Positions 40,807 through 48,865 of a DNA stretch of 62,042 nt are shown piece by piece. The translations under genes were made by a program, and so were the position numbers. Numbering within the stretch: the stretch's first letter is position 1; the number at the start of each line of letters is the position of its first letter. The stretch is taken from assembly GCA_964606085.1 (NCBI GenBank), contig CAZSFD010000020.1:1-62042 (forward strand). Reading direction: 5' to 3'. The notes below the pieces were generated by a model that was given only the letters and a program-made list of their open reading frames with translations, ran no database searches and was not told the origin of the DNA. The stretch is from CAIQJJ01 sp964606085 (lineage in GTDB: Bacteria; Chloroflexota; Anaerolineae; Anaerolineales; UBA4823).

Positions 40807-41631
40807 ATGAATCTAAATGACAAACTTTTTCTAATCACCGGCGCATCCAGTGGAATCGGCGCGGCGACGGCACGGGCGGCAGCCCGGCAAGGGGCAAGGG
40901 TGGTGCTTCTGGCACGTTCAGCCCCCAAGTTGGCAAGCGTGGCCGATGAAATCAAGCGTGAAGGCGGCGCAGCCTATCCCTTCCCGATTGACCTGACCGA
41001 TGCCGCGGCCGTCCAGGCCACGGCGCAGCAGATCATCCAACAGGTGGGCGTGCCCGATATCCTGCTCAACAACGCCGGGGCGGGCCAGTGGTTATCCACG
41101 GTCGAAACCAGCCCCCAAGATGCCGTAGAAATGATGGCCGCGCCTTATTTTGCTGCTTTCTTCACCACGCGCGCCTTCTTGCCCGCCATGCTCGAACGCA
41201 ACCGGGGCGTGATTGCCAACATGACTTCGGTGGCCTCGCGCCTCACCTGGCCGGGGGCCACCGCCTACACTGCCGGGCGCTGGGCGATGCGCGGCTTCAC
41301 CGAGGGCCTGCGCGCCGATTTAAGCCGCTCCCGCCTGCGCGTGATGCTGGTCACATTCGCCAAAGTGCAGAGCGACTACTGGGCCAACAACCCCGGCAGC
41401 GAGGCGCGCCTGCCGAAGGCGCAGGCCATGATCCCGGTGCTGACGCCCGAGGCGGCGGCGGATGCCATTTTGTTCGGCCGGCGCTTCAACCAGCGCGAGG
41501 TGATGGCCCCCTTGATGCTGCGTGTGGTGATCTGGCTCAATGCGCTCTTCCCGGATGTCACGCGTTTGTTGATGAATAGCACTGGCTGGAATGGCCGGAC
41601 AATTCTTCCTACCACCAGGAGGTCAGGATGA
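40807..41631 (+). CDS. SDR family oxidoreductase with Arg in place of catalytic Lys
   Basis: A 274-residue short-chain dehydrogenase. The cofactor motif is FLITGASSGIGAATARAAAR (residues 8-27); the NNAGAG motif lies near 88. The active site has Ser in MTSVASRL and Tyr in ATAYTAGRWAMRGF near 155, but YxxxK reads YTAGR, with Arg where Lys binds the cofactor ribose. A C-terminal hydrophobic helix (VMAPLMLRVVIWLNALF) may attach it to the membrane. It starts 13 bases after padR and overlaps the next gene by ATGA. Confidence 0.85.
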   Translation: MNLNDKLFLITGASSGIGAATARAAARQGARVVLLARSAPKLASVADEIKREGGAAYPFPIDLTDAAAVQATAQQIIQQVGVPDILLNNAGAGQWLSTVETSPQDAVEMMAAPYFAAFFTTRAFLPAMLERNRGVIANMTSVASRLTWPGATAYTAGRWAMRGFTEGLRADLSRSRLRVMLVTFAKVQSDYWANNPGSEARLPKAQAMIPVLTPEAAADAILFGRRFNQREVMAPLMLRVVIWLNALFPDVTRLLMNSTGWNGRTILPTTRRSG

Positions 41632-42491
41632 TCCAGAAAATTCTCGTAATCGGAGGGACGGGCATGTTGGGGGAGCCAGTGGCGCGGCAGCTTCAGGCGG
41701 ATGGTTTCGGGGTGCGCGTACTGAGCCGCAACCCAGAAAAGGCGCGTGGTCGCTTTGCCCCGCCTTTCGAGGTGGCCGCGGGAGATGTGGATGATCCTGC
41801 TTCGGTGAGCGCCGCCCTGGTTAGCTGCCAGGCCGTGCATATCAATCTGCATGGCTTGTTCGACCCCGACCTGGAGCGGCGCGGGGCCGAGGTGGTTGCC
41901 CGCGCTGCCCAACAGGCCAGAGTGGAACGAATAACCTACCTATCCGGGGCTTCGGTGTGTGAAGAAAACGCCTGGTTTGAAGATACGAAAGCTCGCCTGG
42001 AAGCGGAGAAAAACATCCGCAATTCAGGCGTACCCTATACCATCTTTCGCGCCAACTTTTTCATGGAAACGTTGCGCAATCTGGTGCGCGGCAAGCTGCT
42101 GTTACAAATCGGCAAACACCCCCATCCTTACCAATGGATCGCCGCCACCGATTACGCCCGCATGGCCGCCAAAGCCTATGCGACCCCACCATCTGCCAAC
42201 AAAACCCTGTTCGTGTGCGGCCCTCAAAACCTGACCATGCGCCAGGCGCTTCAAATGGTCCAACGGGTGGCATTCCCCAAAAACCGCATGGTTACCTTGC
42301 CTATCTGGCTGGCATGGATCATCGCGCGGGCGGGAAACCGGCAGGAATTACAATCGGTTTTGCCATTCTTCGAGTACTGCGAAAAGGTCAAGATTATCTT
42401 GAGCGGCTCTCCTGAGGAGGCCAATGCGCTGCTTGGCGCGCCAACCACCACTTTGGAAAGTTGGGTCAAAAAGGAAATGGCAAATTTTTAG
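41628..42491 (+). CDS. NmrA-like NAD(P)-binding protein
   Basis: A 287-residue atypical SDR (NmrA/HSCARG type). The N-terminal ILVIGGTGMLGEPVARQLQADG carries the GxxGxxG motif, LSRNPEKARGRF the NADP-type Arg, and YLSGASVCEENAWFEDTKARLEAEKNIRNSGVPYTIFRANFFME the central part. Such proteins reduce quinone-like substrates or sense redox state. It is the last gene of the PadR operon. Confidence 0.85.
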   Translation: MIQKILVIGGTGMLGEPVARQLQADGFGVRVLSRNPEKARGRFAPPFEVAAGDVDDPASVSAALVSCQAVHINLHGLFDPDLERRGAEVVARAAQQARVERITYLSGASVCEENAWFEDTKARLEAEKNIRNSGVPYTIFRANFFMETLRNLVRGKLLLQIGKHPHPYQWIAATDYARMAAKAYATPPSANKTLFVCGPQNLTMRQALQMVQRVAFPKNRMVTLPIWLAWIIARAGNRQELQSVLPFFEYCEKVKIILSGSPEEANALLGAPTTTLESWVKKEMANF

Positions 42492-42504
42492 ATGCGCCAG
42501 GGGT

Positions 42505-43632
42505 TCATAAGAGGGCTACCTCTGGCCCCGGCACGCGGCCATCCACCCGGCGCACGGCGTCCAGGCCATCTTCCCAGGCCATCAGGTACATTTGGCTGGT
42601 ATAGGCAATATGGCGATAGCTGCGGGTGAGTACGGGGCGCAGCGGGTGGGCTTCACTCAGGCCAAGCACAAAATAATTGAAGCCGCGGCGCAAGGTTGCG
42701 TTGTAGACGGCGCGCAGCAGGGCGGCGAAAAGCTGTGGATCGTCGCCATCTAGGGCCAGGTGGCTGGCATAGGCGTAGCGCAGCGGGGCGTTGACCGGCG
42801 GCAGGCGGGGAATTTCGGCGACATGGGCCAGCAGGTTGATCAGTGGACGCCAGCGGGCCAGGCGTCCAGCATAGCCGCGCACCACCGTCTGCTTGAAGGG
42901 GGTCTGATCCCACACGGCCAGGCAGCCGCACACCCGGCTGCCACGCACCAGCAGGGAAAAATCAGCGGGGTGCAGGTTGGGGGTTTGCGTGGGCGTGAAC
43001 AGGTTTTCGGCAGACCACAGCGGGGCAAATTGATGCCGCGCCCCATTGCGTTGCAGGCAGGCGATAATTTCAGGGATGTGTTCGGGCGCGCCGCGCGCCA
43101 GCGTGCAGCCGCGCGGCAGGGCCATCTCAGTTTTGGCGCGCCGCGACGAGATGGCGTAGGTGATCAGGCGGGCGTATTCGTGCGCCTGGGGCATGCCGGG
43201 CAGCCCGGAAGCCAGCAGGCGGCGGGCAGGCCGGTTATCGGCGATCACGCTCATCAGGTAAAACGGGGTGCGCCCGTCGGCGTGCAGTTGGCGAAATTTG
43301 GCAAACGAACGCGCCAATTGACGCGCCAGCGAAAGCCCCCATTCCCGGCCCGAATCAGCCCGCAAATGGCTCATATAACCCACTTCCTGTACCTGCCCGT
43401 TCAGATACATCGGACGGATGACGCGCGCGCCCATGCCGCGCAGTTGGCCGGTTTCGGCATCCACGCTGATGATGGTCTGTGAGAGCGGGCCATCTACCCT
43501 GGCGGCGAGGAAATAGCTGGGTTCGCGCTCGTAGCTGAGCGAGATGTTCCCCGGCATAGGGTTGTCGCGCAAGAGTTGACGCAGAGCGGCGTCATCGGTG
43601 GGGGTGGCGAGGCGCAAGGTGGGAGTGATCAT
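42505..43632 (-). CDS. GNAT-fold acetyltransferase-like protein
   Basis: A 375-residue protein. Residues 1-180 look like a GNAT domain: LRLATPTDDAALRQLLRDNPMPG, then VGYMSHLRADSGREWGLSLARQLARSF where the acetyl-CoA loop would be, and IADNRPARRLLASGLPGMP as motif B. Residues 200-375 may be a second, degenerate GNAT half. The canonical Q/RxxGxG/A loop is only partly kept. The longer frame from 43704 runs into the desaturase gene and is not used. It starts by ATGA overlap with the desaturase. Confidence 0.7.
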   Translation of the reverse strand: MITPTLRLATPTDDAALRQLLRDNPMPGNISLSYEREPSYFLAARVDGPLSQTIISVDAETGQLRGMGARVIRPMYLNGQVQEVGYMSHLRADSGREWGLSLARQLARSFAKFRQLHADGRTPFYLMSVIADNRPARRLLASGLPGMPQAHEYARLITYAISSRRAKTEMALPRGCTLARGAPEHIPEIIACLQRNGARHQFAPLWSAENLFTPTQTPNLHPADFSLLVRGSRVCGCLAVWDQTPFKQTVVRGYAGRLARWRPLINLLAHVAEIPRLPPVNAPLRYAYASHLALDGDDPQLFAALLRAVYNATLRRGFNYFVLGLSEAHPLRPVLTRSYRHIAYTSQMYLMAWEDGLDAVRRVDGRVPGPEVALL

Positions 43633-44470
43633 CCGTGACGGGGAGGGGGATTCAACCCAATCGGGGTTTCGTCCATCCGCAAACTCTGGATAAAAAAGCG
43701 CCACAAAAATCCACTGTCCGAATTCATCGTCACACTGCGCGGCAGGTGCGGAGCGATTTGTTGGTGGGCAGCCTGCAAATGGTAACTGGGGATTTCCGGG
43801 AACAGGTGGTGTTCCAGGTGATAGTTCTCATGCAGCATGAAGAGCTTGACGATACGGCTGGCCTGGATAGACCGACTGGCCAAATAAGGGTCGCGAGGAT
43901 CAGTCACACCATGTTGGCTCAGGCCACGCACCGCCGTCAAGTAGGCTGCTCCCAATAGCGGCACCAACCACATCCAAATCACAAACCGCCTGGGGATGCT
44001 CAAAAAAGCAATTAAATACAAGGCAATGAGAATGGCGTATTCCTGCAAAATTTTGCGCCGCTGAACGGCGGTGCCATATATCTGGTAAGCTGTGAATGAC
44101 ATGCAGAAATTCAGACCCAGCGCCACCGACACCCAGCGGTTGAGTTTGCAATTGCTGAACAGGATGGAGTGCATCCCTTCGTGCATCAGCAGGATGAAGC
44201 TGTTTATCGCCAGCGTGGTGCCAAATATACCCGCCAGGCGCATGATGATCGCCGGGAAACCGGTGGCAACTTCCAGCCCAACGAAGTTGAGCGCCAGGCT
44301 GGTGAGCCACAAAGCAACGAAAATTCCGATCTCTCGCAAGCGTTTAGCCAGGCTCAACTGGCGCAGGGGAGGAAATCGGCCTGGCGGCCGGCCAGGATAA
44401 AGCGGCGCACCTCGGCATGAGCGGGGACAGCCGAGGCGTCTTCGGGGGTATCGAGAATTAGATCGAGCAT
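43629..44470 (-). pseudogene. Fatty acid desaturase-like gene with frameshift and lost second His box
   Basis: Membrane desaturase signature HEGMH near the start and HENYHLEHHLFPEIPSYH near the end are present, but the middle HxxHH box and about 40-50 residues around it are absent: the sequence jumps from SFTAYQIYG directly to AVQRRKILQEYA. In addition the natural N-terminus (MLDLILDTPEDASAVPAHAE, from ATG 44470) is in another frame from the body; a one-base loss near 44366-44377 would explain it. The body frame can be extended to ATG 44477 only through an Arg/Pro-rich stretch. Loss of metal ligands argues for an inactive gene; an assembly error is the alternative for the frameshift. Confidence 0.65.
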
Positions 44471-44508
44471 GGGGCATTTTCTCCGTTGCTAACGCTCTTT
44501 AACTGCGC

Positions 44509-45888
44509 TCAACGTGCCTGGAATGGCCGTTCCACCCGCTGGCGTACCTGGATCAACTCGCCCCGCCAGCCTTCATCGCCGAGCGGGAACAGGTTGCGCT
44601 GGCCCACTTCTTTGTGAAACAGGCTGTTGATACCAAAGAAGACCGGCCACAAATGGGCGGGCGAGCTGTTGACGGCGTCGAAGCTGCGCCGCAGCACATT
44701 GCCAAAGCTGAAAAAGCGCTGGCGCGCTTCCAGGCAGCTTTGCTGCAAGCGCTCCGGCGACATGCGCGCCGGCTGAAAGGGGATCATGTTGAAGCGGTAG
44801 GCGTCGTCGAGCCACCATTTCTCGAAACGCAGGCGGTTTTGCGCTTCGAGGCGTTGATAGAGCGGCGTGCCGGGGAAGGGCATCAGATGATTGAAGGCCG
44901 CCAGGTAAAACTTCTGATCCAGCGCATACTGGAGCGTGGTCTCAAAGCTGGTTTCGTCGTCTTCATCGTAACCGAAGATGAAGGTGGCGTAGATGCGGAT
45001 TTTGTGTTTGCGCAGGTTGGCCAGGCCCTTCTCGAAGGCGTCTTTGATCAGGTTGGCGCCCTTGTTCATCGTTTTGAGATTGGCCAGATTGAGCGACTCG
45101 AAGCCGATCAAGATTCCGTAACACCCGCTGGCAGCCATCAACTGCACAAACTCCTCGTCAGCGGCGGCGTTGAGGCTGCACTGGCTGACCCAGCGAATCT
45201 TGAGCGGGATCAGCGCCCGCAGCAATTCCTTCGCCCGTTCCATCTGGTCGGAGATGTTATCGTCCACGAAGAAATACAACGGGCGGCGCTGGCGTTTGAT
45301 CTCTTCGACCACGTCTTCGGTGGCGTGGCAGGCGTAGGTATGCTGGTAGGCGCTTTGCACGGAGCAAAAGTCGCAGCGGAAGTGGCAGCCGCGCCCGGTT
45401 TCAACCAACCCCAGCGGCAGGTAATTTTTACCGCCAAAGATGGCCCGGTCGGGGTGGGCGTGCAGGCGGGTGGGGCGGCCCGGGGCGCGGTAGAAGGTTT
45501 GCAGGGCGCGGCGCTCGGCATCGGCCAGCACGGTGGGCCAGGTGTCTTCGGCCTCGCCGATCACCACGGCCTCGGCATATTGCGCCACATCTTCGGGGCA
45601 GAGCGTGGCGTGGACGCCGCCCATCACCACCGGCACGCCGCGCCGACGATACTCGCTGGCGATCTGGTACGCGCGTTTGGCGGTGTACGCCTCGACGTTG
45701 AGGGCCACCAGGTCGGTAGGTTCGTCGAAGGGGATCGGCTGGAGGCTGTCGTTATAAAAAACGCGCTGCACTTCGGGCGGGGTGAGTGCCGAAAGCACCG
45801 CCGGGGCCAACGGCTCCATCTGCCACGAACGGATATACGGCTGCCCAACCCGGCGGCCAATACAGGGGTGGATGAGGGTGATTTTCAT
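44509..45888 (-). CDS. B12-binding radical SAM protein 1
   Basis: A 459-residue protein. The N-terminal cobalamin-binding Rossmann-type domain starts MKITLIHPCIGRR and contains YRRRGVPVVMGGVHATLCPEDV near 90. The radical SAM cluster motif is ETGRGCHFRCDFCSVQ (CxxxCxxC near residue 170). GYDEDDETSFE and FNHLMPFPGTPLYQRL are common in the subfamily. Such enzymes typically methylate or rearrange unactivated carbon. ATG 45888 gives the standard start; the preceding seven codons in frame are not needed. Substrate unknown. Confidence 0.9.
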   Translation of the reverse strand: MKITLIHPCIGRRVGQPYIRSWQMEPLAPAVLSALTPPEVQRVFYNDSLQPIPFDEPTDLVALNVEAYTAKRAYQIASEYRRRGVPVVMGGVHATLCPEDVAQYAEAVVIGEAEDTWPTVLADAERRALQTFYRAPGRPTRLHAHPDRAIFGGKNYLPLGLVETGRGCHFRCDFCSVQSAYQHTYACHATEDVVEEIKRQRRPLYFFVDDNISDQMERAKELLRALIPLKIRWVSQCSLNAAADEEFVQLMAASGCYGILIGFESLNLANLKTMNKGANLIKDAFEKGLANLRKHKIRIYATFIFGYDEDDETSFETTLQYALDQKFYLAAFNHLMPFPGTPLYQRLEAQNRLRFEKWWLDDAYRFNMIPFQPARMSPERLQQSCLEARQRFFSFGNVLRRSFDAVNSSPAHLWPVFFGINSLFHKEVGQRNLFPLGDEGWRGELIQVRQRVERPFQAR

Positions 45889-45918
45889 AATGCTATCTCT
45901 TCGGGGCATCTATAAATC

Positions 45919-46000
45919 GGACGCGGATAGCCGCGGACAAACGCGGACAAGATCATCGGTTTTCATCCGCGTACATCCGCGTTTGCCGCGTCCCATTAAA
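45919..46000. repeat. Dispersed imperfect palindrome, copy 2
   Basis: Left arm 45919-45947 (begins GGACGCGGATAG) and right arm 45965-45993 share the blocks GGACGCGG, CGCGGA and ACGCGGA in complement. The left arm differs from copy 1 (14639) at only 3 of 29 positions. It fills the 113-base spacer between two radical SAM genes. Confidence 0.75.
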
Positions 46001-46001
46001 T

Positions 46002-47348
46002 TCATGCCACCGCCTTTATCGGCGAGATTTGCCCGGTGATCCAATCGCAGTTGTAGAAATCTTTGAGATGATGAGCATAGAATCGGTAGCCGATATTGGT
46101 CACCCACCACACCGGAACCTGGATGCGCGAGCCAAGAAAGCGCCGGGCCATGTTGGGCAGCGAGTAGGTGTACTTCCAGGCCCGTTCGTGACCGGCGTAA
46201 AGCTGCTCCACGGTCATCAATTGGGGCTGAAAGACCACGTGTTGGGCGTCGTAAAGCTCCCAATTGCGGGTGAGAATGCGGCCTTCACTGTCAAGGCGTT
46301 TATACAGCGCCGTGCCGGGGAAAGGCGTGACGATGGCGTAGCGCGGCAGGTCTATGCTGGCCTCGACGGCGAAGCGGGCGGTATCCATGAACACCTCGGG
46401 CGTGTCGTTGTCCAGGCCGAAGGTGAAGCAGGCCATCAGCGTGATTTTGTAGCGGTGCAGTTCGTCCACGATGGCGCGGTATTCGGCGGGCGTGTTGAAG
46501 CCCTTTTTCAGCGTCTTCTGATTCTCTTTGCTGATCGACTCGAAACCCATCAGCAGCCCCGAACACCCGCTGCGGGCGGCCAATTCGAGCAGGGGTTTGT
46601 CGCGGTTGAGCAGGGTGGTCACCAGCCCAAACCAATCCACCTTGAGCGGGATCAGCGCCTCGAACAGGCGGGCGGCGTAGTCGGTATCGTTGATCAGGTT
46701 CAAATCCATGAACAAAATGCGCCGGTTGTAATGCTGGCGGATGTCGGCGATGACTTCTTCCACCGGCTTATAGAAGGGCTTGTTGCCCCAGGCCGAGGGC
46801 GCCACGCAAAAATCGCAGGCGTGAATGCACGAGCGGTTGGCCTCGAAGGTGTGCGTGGTGATGTAGCCGTGCTTTTTGATCAGGTCGCGCCTGGGGAAGG
46901 GCCGCCCGGCCAGACTGAGCGCCGATGACATGGTGTAGCGCGGCTTCATCTGCCCGGCAGCGAAATCGCGCAGCAATTCGGGCCAGGCATCCTCGGCATA
47001 GCCGACCACGATGGAGTCGGCGTGGGGCTGGGCATCTTCCGGCGCGAGCGTGACGTGCGGCCCGCCCAGCACCACCGGGATGCCGCGTTCCCGGAAAATG
47101 GCGGCCAATTCGTAGGCGCGCGGCGAGTTCCCGGTAATGAGCGTGATGCCGATCAAATCCGCCTGCACCCGTTCGGGGAAGATTTCCTCCACGCCTTCGT
47201 CCAAAATTTCGACTTCGGCGTGCAGTTCCGGCGGGATCAGCGCCGCCAGCGTGGTCAGTGTTAACGGGGCGTAGCGCAGGTTCTTCTTGAAGATGCCGCC
47301 ACGGTGGCGGTAGAGCGGGCCTTTGGGAGAGACGAGGATAATTTTCAC
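46002..47348 (-). CDS. B12-binding radical SAM protein 2
   Basis: A 448-residue protein. The B12-binding domain spans MKIILVSPKGPLYRHRGG to FRERGIPVVLGGPHVTLAPEDA (about residue 110). The radical SAM motif is EANRSCIHACDFCVAP near 175, a CxxxCxxC with Ile-His between. The region LLMGFESISKENQKTLKKGFN and VTPFPGTALYKRL are shared with its two neighbours. A C-terminal 80-residue extension rich in Trp, Tyr and Arg follows. It is likely the first gene of the minus-strand set. Confidence 0.9.
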   Translation of the reverse strand: MKIILVSPKGPLYRHRGGIFKKNLRYAPLTLTTLAALIPPELHAEVEILDEGVEEIFPERVQADLIGITLITGNSPRAYELAAIFRERGIPVVLGGPHVTLAPEDAQPHADSIVVGYAEDAWPELLRDFAAGQMKPRYTMSSALSLAGRPFPRRDLIKKHGYITTHTFEANRSCIHACDFCVAPSAWGNKPFYKPVEEVIADIRQHYNRRILFMDLNLINDTDYAARLFEALIPLKVDWFGLVTTLLNRDKPLLELAARSGCSGLLMGFESISKENQKTLKKGFNTPAEYRAIVDELHRYKITLMACFTFGLDNDTPEVFMDTARFAVEASIDLPRYAIVTPFPGTALYKRLDSEGRILTRNWELYDAQHVVFQPQLMTVEQLYAGHERAWKYTYSLPNMARRFLGSRIQVPVWWVTNIGYRFYAHHLKDFYNCDWITGQISPIKAVA

Positions 47349-47472
47349 AAATAACTCCTGATCGGGTTTTACTTGCTGGCTATCTTAACACGAGCGGGCG
47401 TTTGCGGGCTATGATTTGTGTCAGATTTCCTGATCGGTGTTATAAACCCAGCATCATGGTCCAATCGCGCCC

Positions 47473-47554
47473 GGCATCGGATGAATCCGACGCCTGAACC
47501 ATAGAAACCCGCTTAAGCGGGGTTGGATTTTGTAGACGCCGATTTCAATCGGCG
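47473..47554. repeat. Three consecutive small palindromes upstream of the MFS gene
   Basis: 47473-47494 (TCGGAT-GA-ATCCGA core, GGC/GCC extension), 47508-47521 (CCCGCTTAAGCGGG) and 47537-47554 (CGCCGATT-TC-AATCGGCG). They lie in the 239-base divergent spacer between the radical SAM 2 and MFS genes and end 33 bases before the MFS ATG. Confidence 0.7.
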
Positions 47555-47587
47555 GTGAAAGCCATCCACAGGAAGAAATCACCCACC

Positions 47588-48865
47588 ATGAACATCCGCA
47601 AAATCATTCTTGTTGGCCTGGCCCTGTTTGCCGCCCAGTTTACCTGGGTGATCTACAACACCTACGTCCCGCTCTTCCTGCAAAGCGGTTCTGCCGCCTT
47701 CGACGCGCTCACCAACGGCAATCACCCCGGCTTTGGCCTGAGCGCCGCCCAAACCGGCTTCATTCTCGCCCTCGACAACATCGCCGCTTTCCTGCTGCAG
47801 CCGCTGCTCGGCGCGCGCTCCGACCGCACGCGCACGCGCTGGGGACGGCGCATTCCCTACCTGCTGTTCGGGATGCCCGCCGCCGCCCTCGGCCTGGCGT
47901 TCATGCCGCTGCTGCTGCCCGGCGCAGACGGCCCCTCACCTGCCAGCTTCGCCGCCTTCCTGGCCTGCCTGCTGCTGGTCGTGGCAGCCATGGCCGCCTG
48001 GCGCGCCCCCACCTTCGCCCTGATGGCCGATCTCACCCCCTCGGCGCAGCGCTCGCAAGCCAATGGCATTTTGAACCTGATGGCCGGTATCGGCGGCATT
48101 GTGGCCTTCGGCGTGGGCAGCCTGCTCTATGCCATGCACCGGCCCTTCCCGTTTTGGGCCGCGGCAGTGATTTTGGCCGCCGCCGCCGGGCTGATCACCT
48201 GGCGTGTGCGCGAACCGGTTGATGCTGCGCCGGAATCCAGCCGCGCAGCCCCGCCGTTGGGCCGCTGGCTGTGGGAATGGGGCAAATCTCTGCCGGGCGA
48301 ACGCCGCCGCAGCCTGGCGCTGCTGGCCGTGGGCGTGTTTTGTTACATGATGGGCTTTCACCCCATCGAGGCGTTCTTCAGCTCTTACGGCGTCAGCGTG
48401 CTCAAACTCTCTGAGGCCAACAGCGGATTGGTACTCAGCGCCGCCTACATCGCCTTCATTGCCTTTGCCGCGCCAGGCGGATGGCTGGCCGGGCGCATCG
48501 GGCGCAAACGCACCGTGCTGATCGGCCTGGTGCTGTTCGCCGCGGCCCTGCTGACCGCCTACTTTACGCCCGTCACGCCGGTCATGGTCGTGCTGATGGG
48601 GCTGGGTGGATTGGGCTGGGCGCTGGTGGACATTAACGCCTTCGCCATGGCGCTCGATATCGTCGGCGGCGATGCCGCCGGCCGCGCGGCGGGCGTCTAC
48701 TTCGTGGCTACTACATTGGCCGCCACCGTTGGCCCCGCCCTCAACGGCTGGCTGATTGACCTTGCGGGGCGCAATTACAGCACCATCTTCCTGATCGGCC
48801 CGGCCTTCTTCGGGCTGGCCTTCTGGTGCATCTGCCAACTCAAACATGGAGAACCCACGCGATGA
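47588..48865 (+). CDS. MFS transporter (GPH/SLC45-like)
   Basis: A 425-residue major facilitator with 12 membrane segments. LGARSDRTRTRWGRRIPYLLFG near residue 75 is the long loop 2-3 motif of glycoside-pentoside-hexuronide/SLC45-like carriers, and GRIGRKRTVLIG near 305 the second-half equivalent. A hydrophilic linker separates the halves near residue 215. It overlaps the third radical SAM gene by ATGA, so it may export or import the product or precursor of that pathway. Confidence 0.88.
   Translation: MNIRKIILVGLALFAAQFTWVIYNTYVPLFLQSGSAAFDALTNGNHPGFGLSAAQTGFILALDNIAAFLLQPLLGARSDRTRTRWGRRIPYLLFGMPAAALGLAFMPLLLPGADGPSPASFAAFLACLLLVVAAMAAWRAPTFALMADLTPSAQRSQANGILNLMAGIGGIVAFGVGSLLYAMHRPFPFWAAAVILAAAAGLITWRVREPVDAAPESSRAAPPLGRWLWEWGKSLPGERRRSLALLAVGVFCYMMGFHPIEAFFSSYGVSVLKLSEANSGLVLSAAYIAFIAFAAPGGWLAGRIGRKRTVLIGLVLFAAALLTAYFTPVTPVMVVLMGLGGLGWALVDINAFAMALDIVGGDAAGRAAGVYFVATTLAATVGPALNGWLIDLAGRNYSTIFLIGPAFFGLAFWCICQLKHGEPTR

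Noticed and set aside
43629..44477. Programmed -1 frameshift producing an intact desaturase
   Set aside because: The site has only a modest slippery run, and the second His box is missing even in the joined reading, so decay or sequencing error is simpler.
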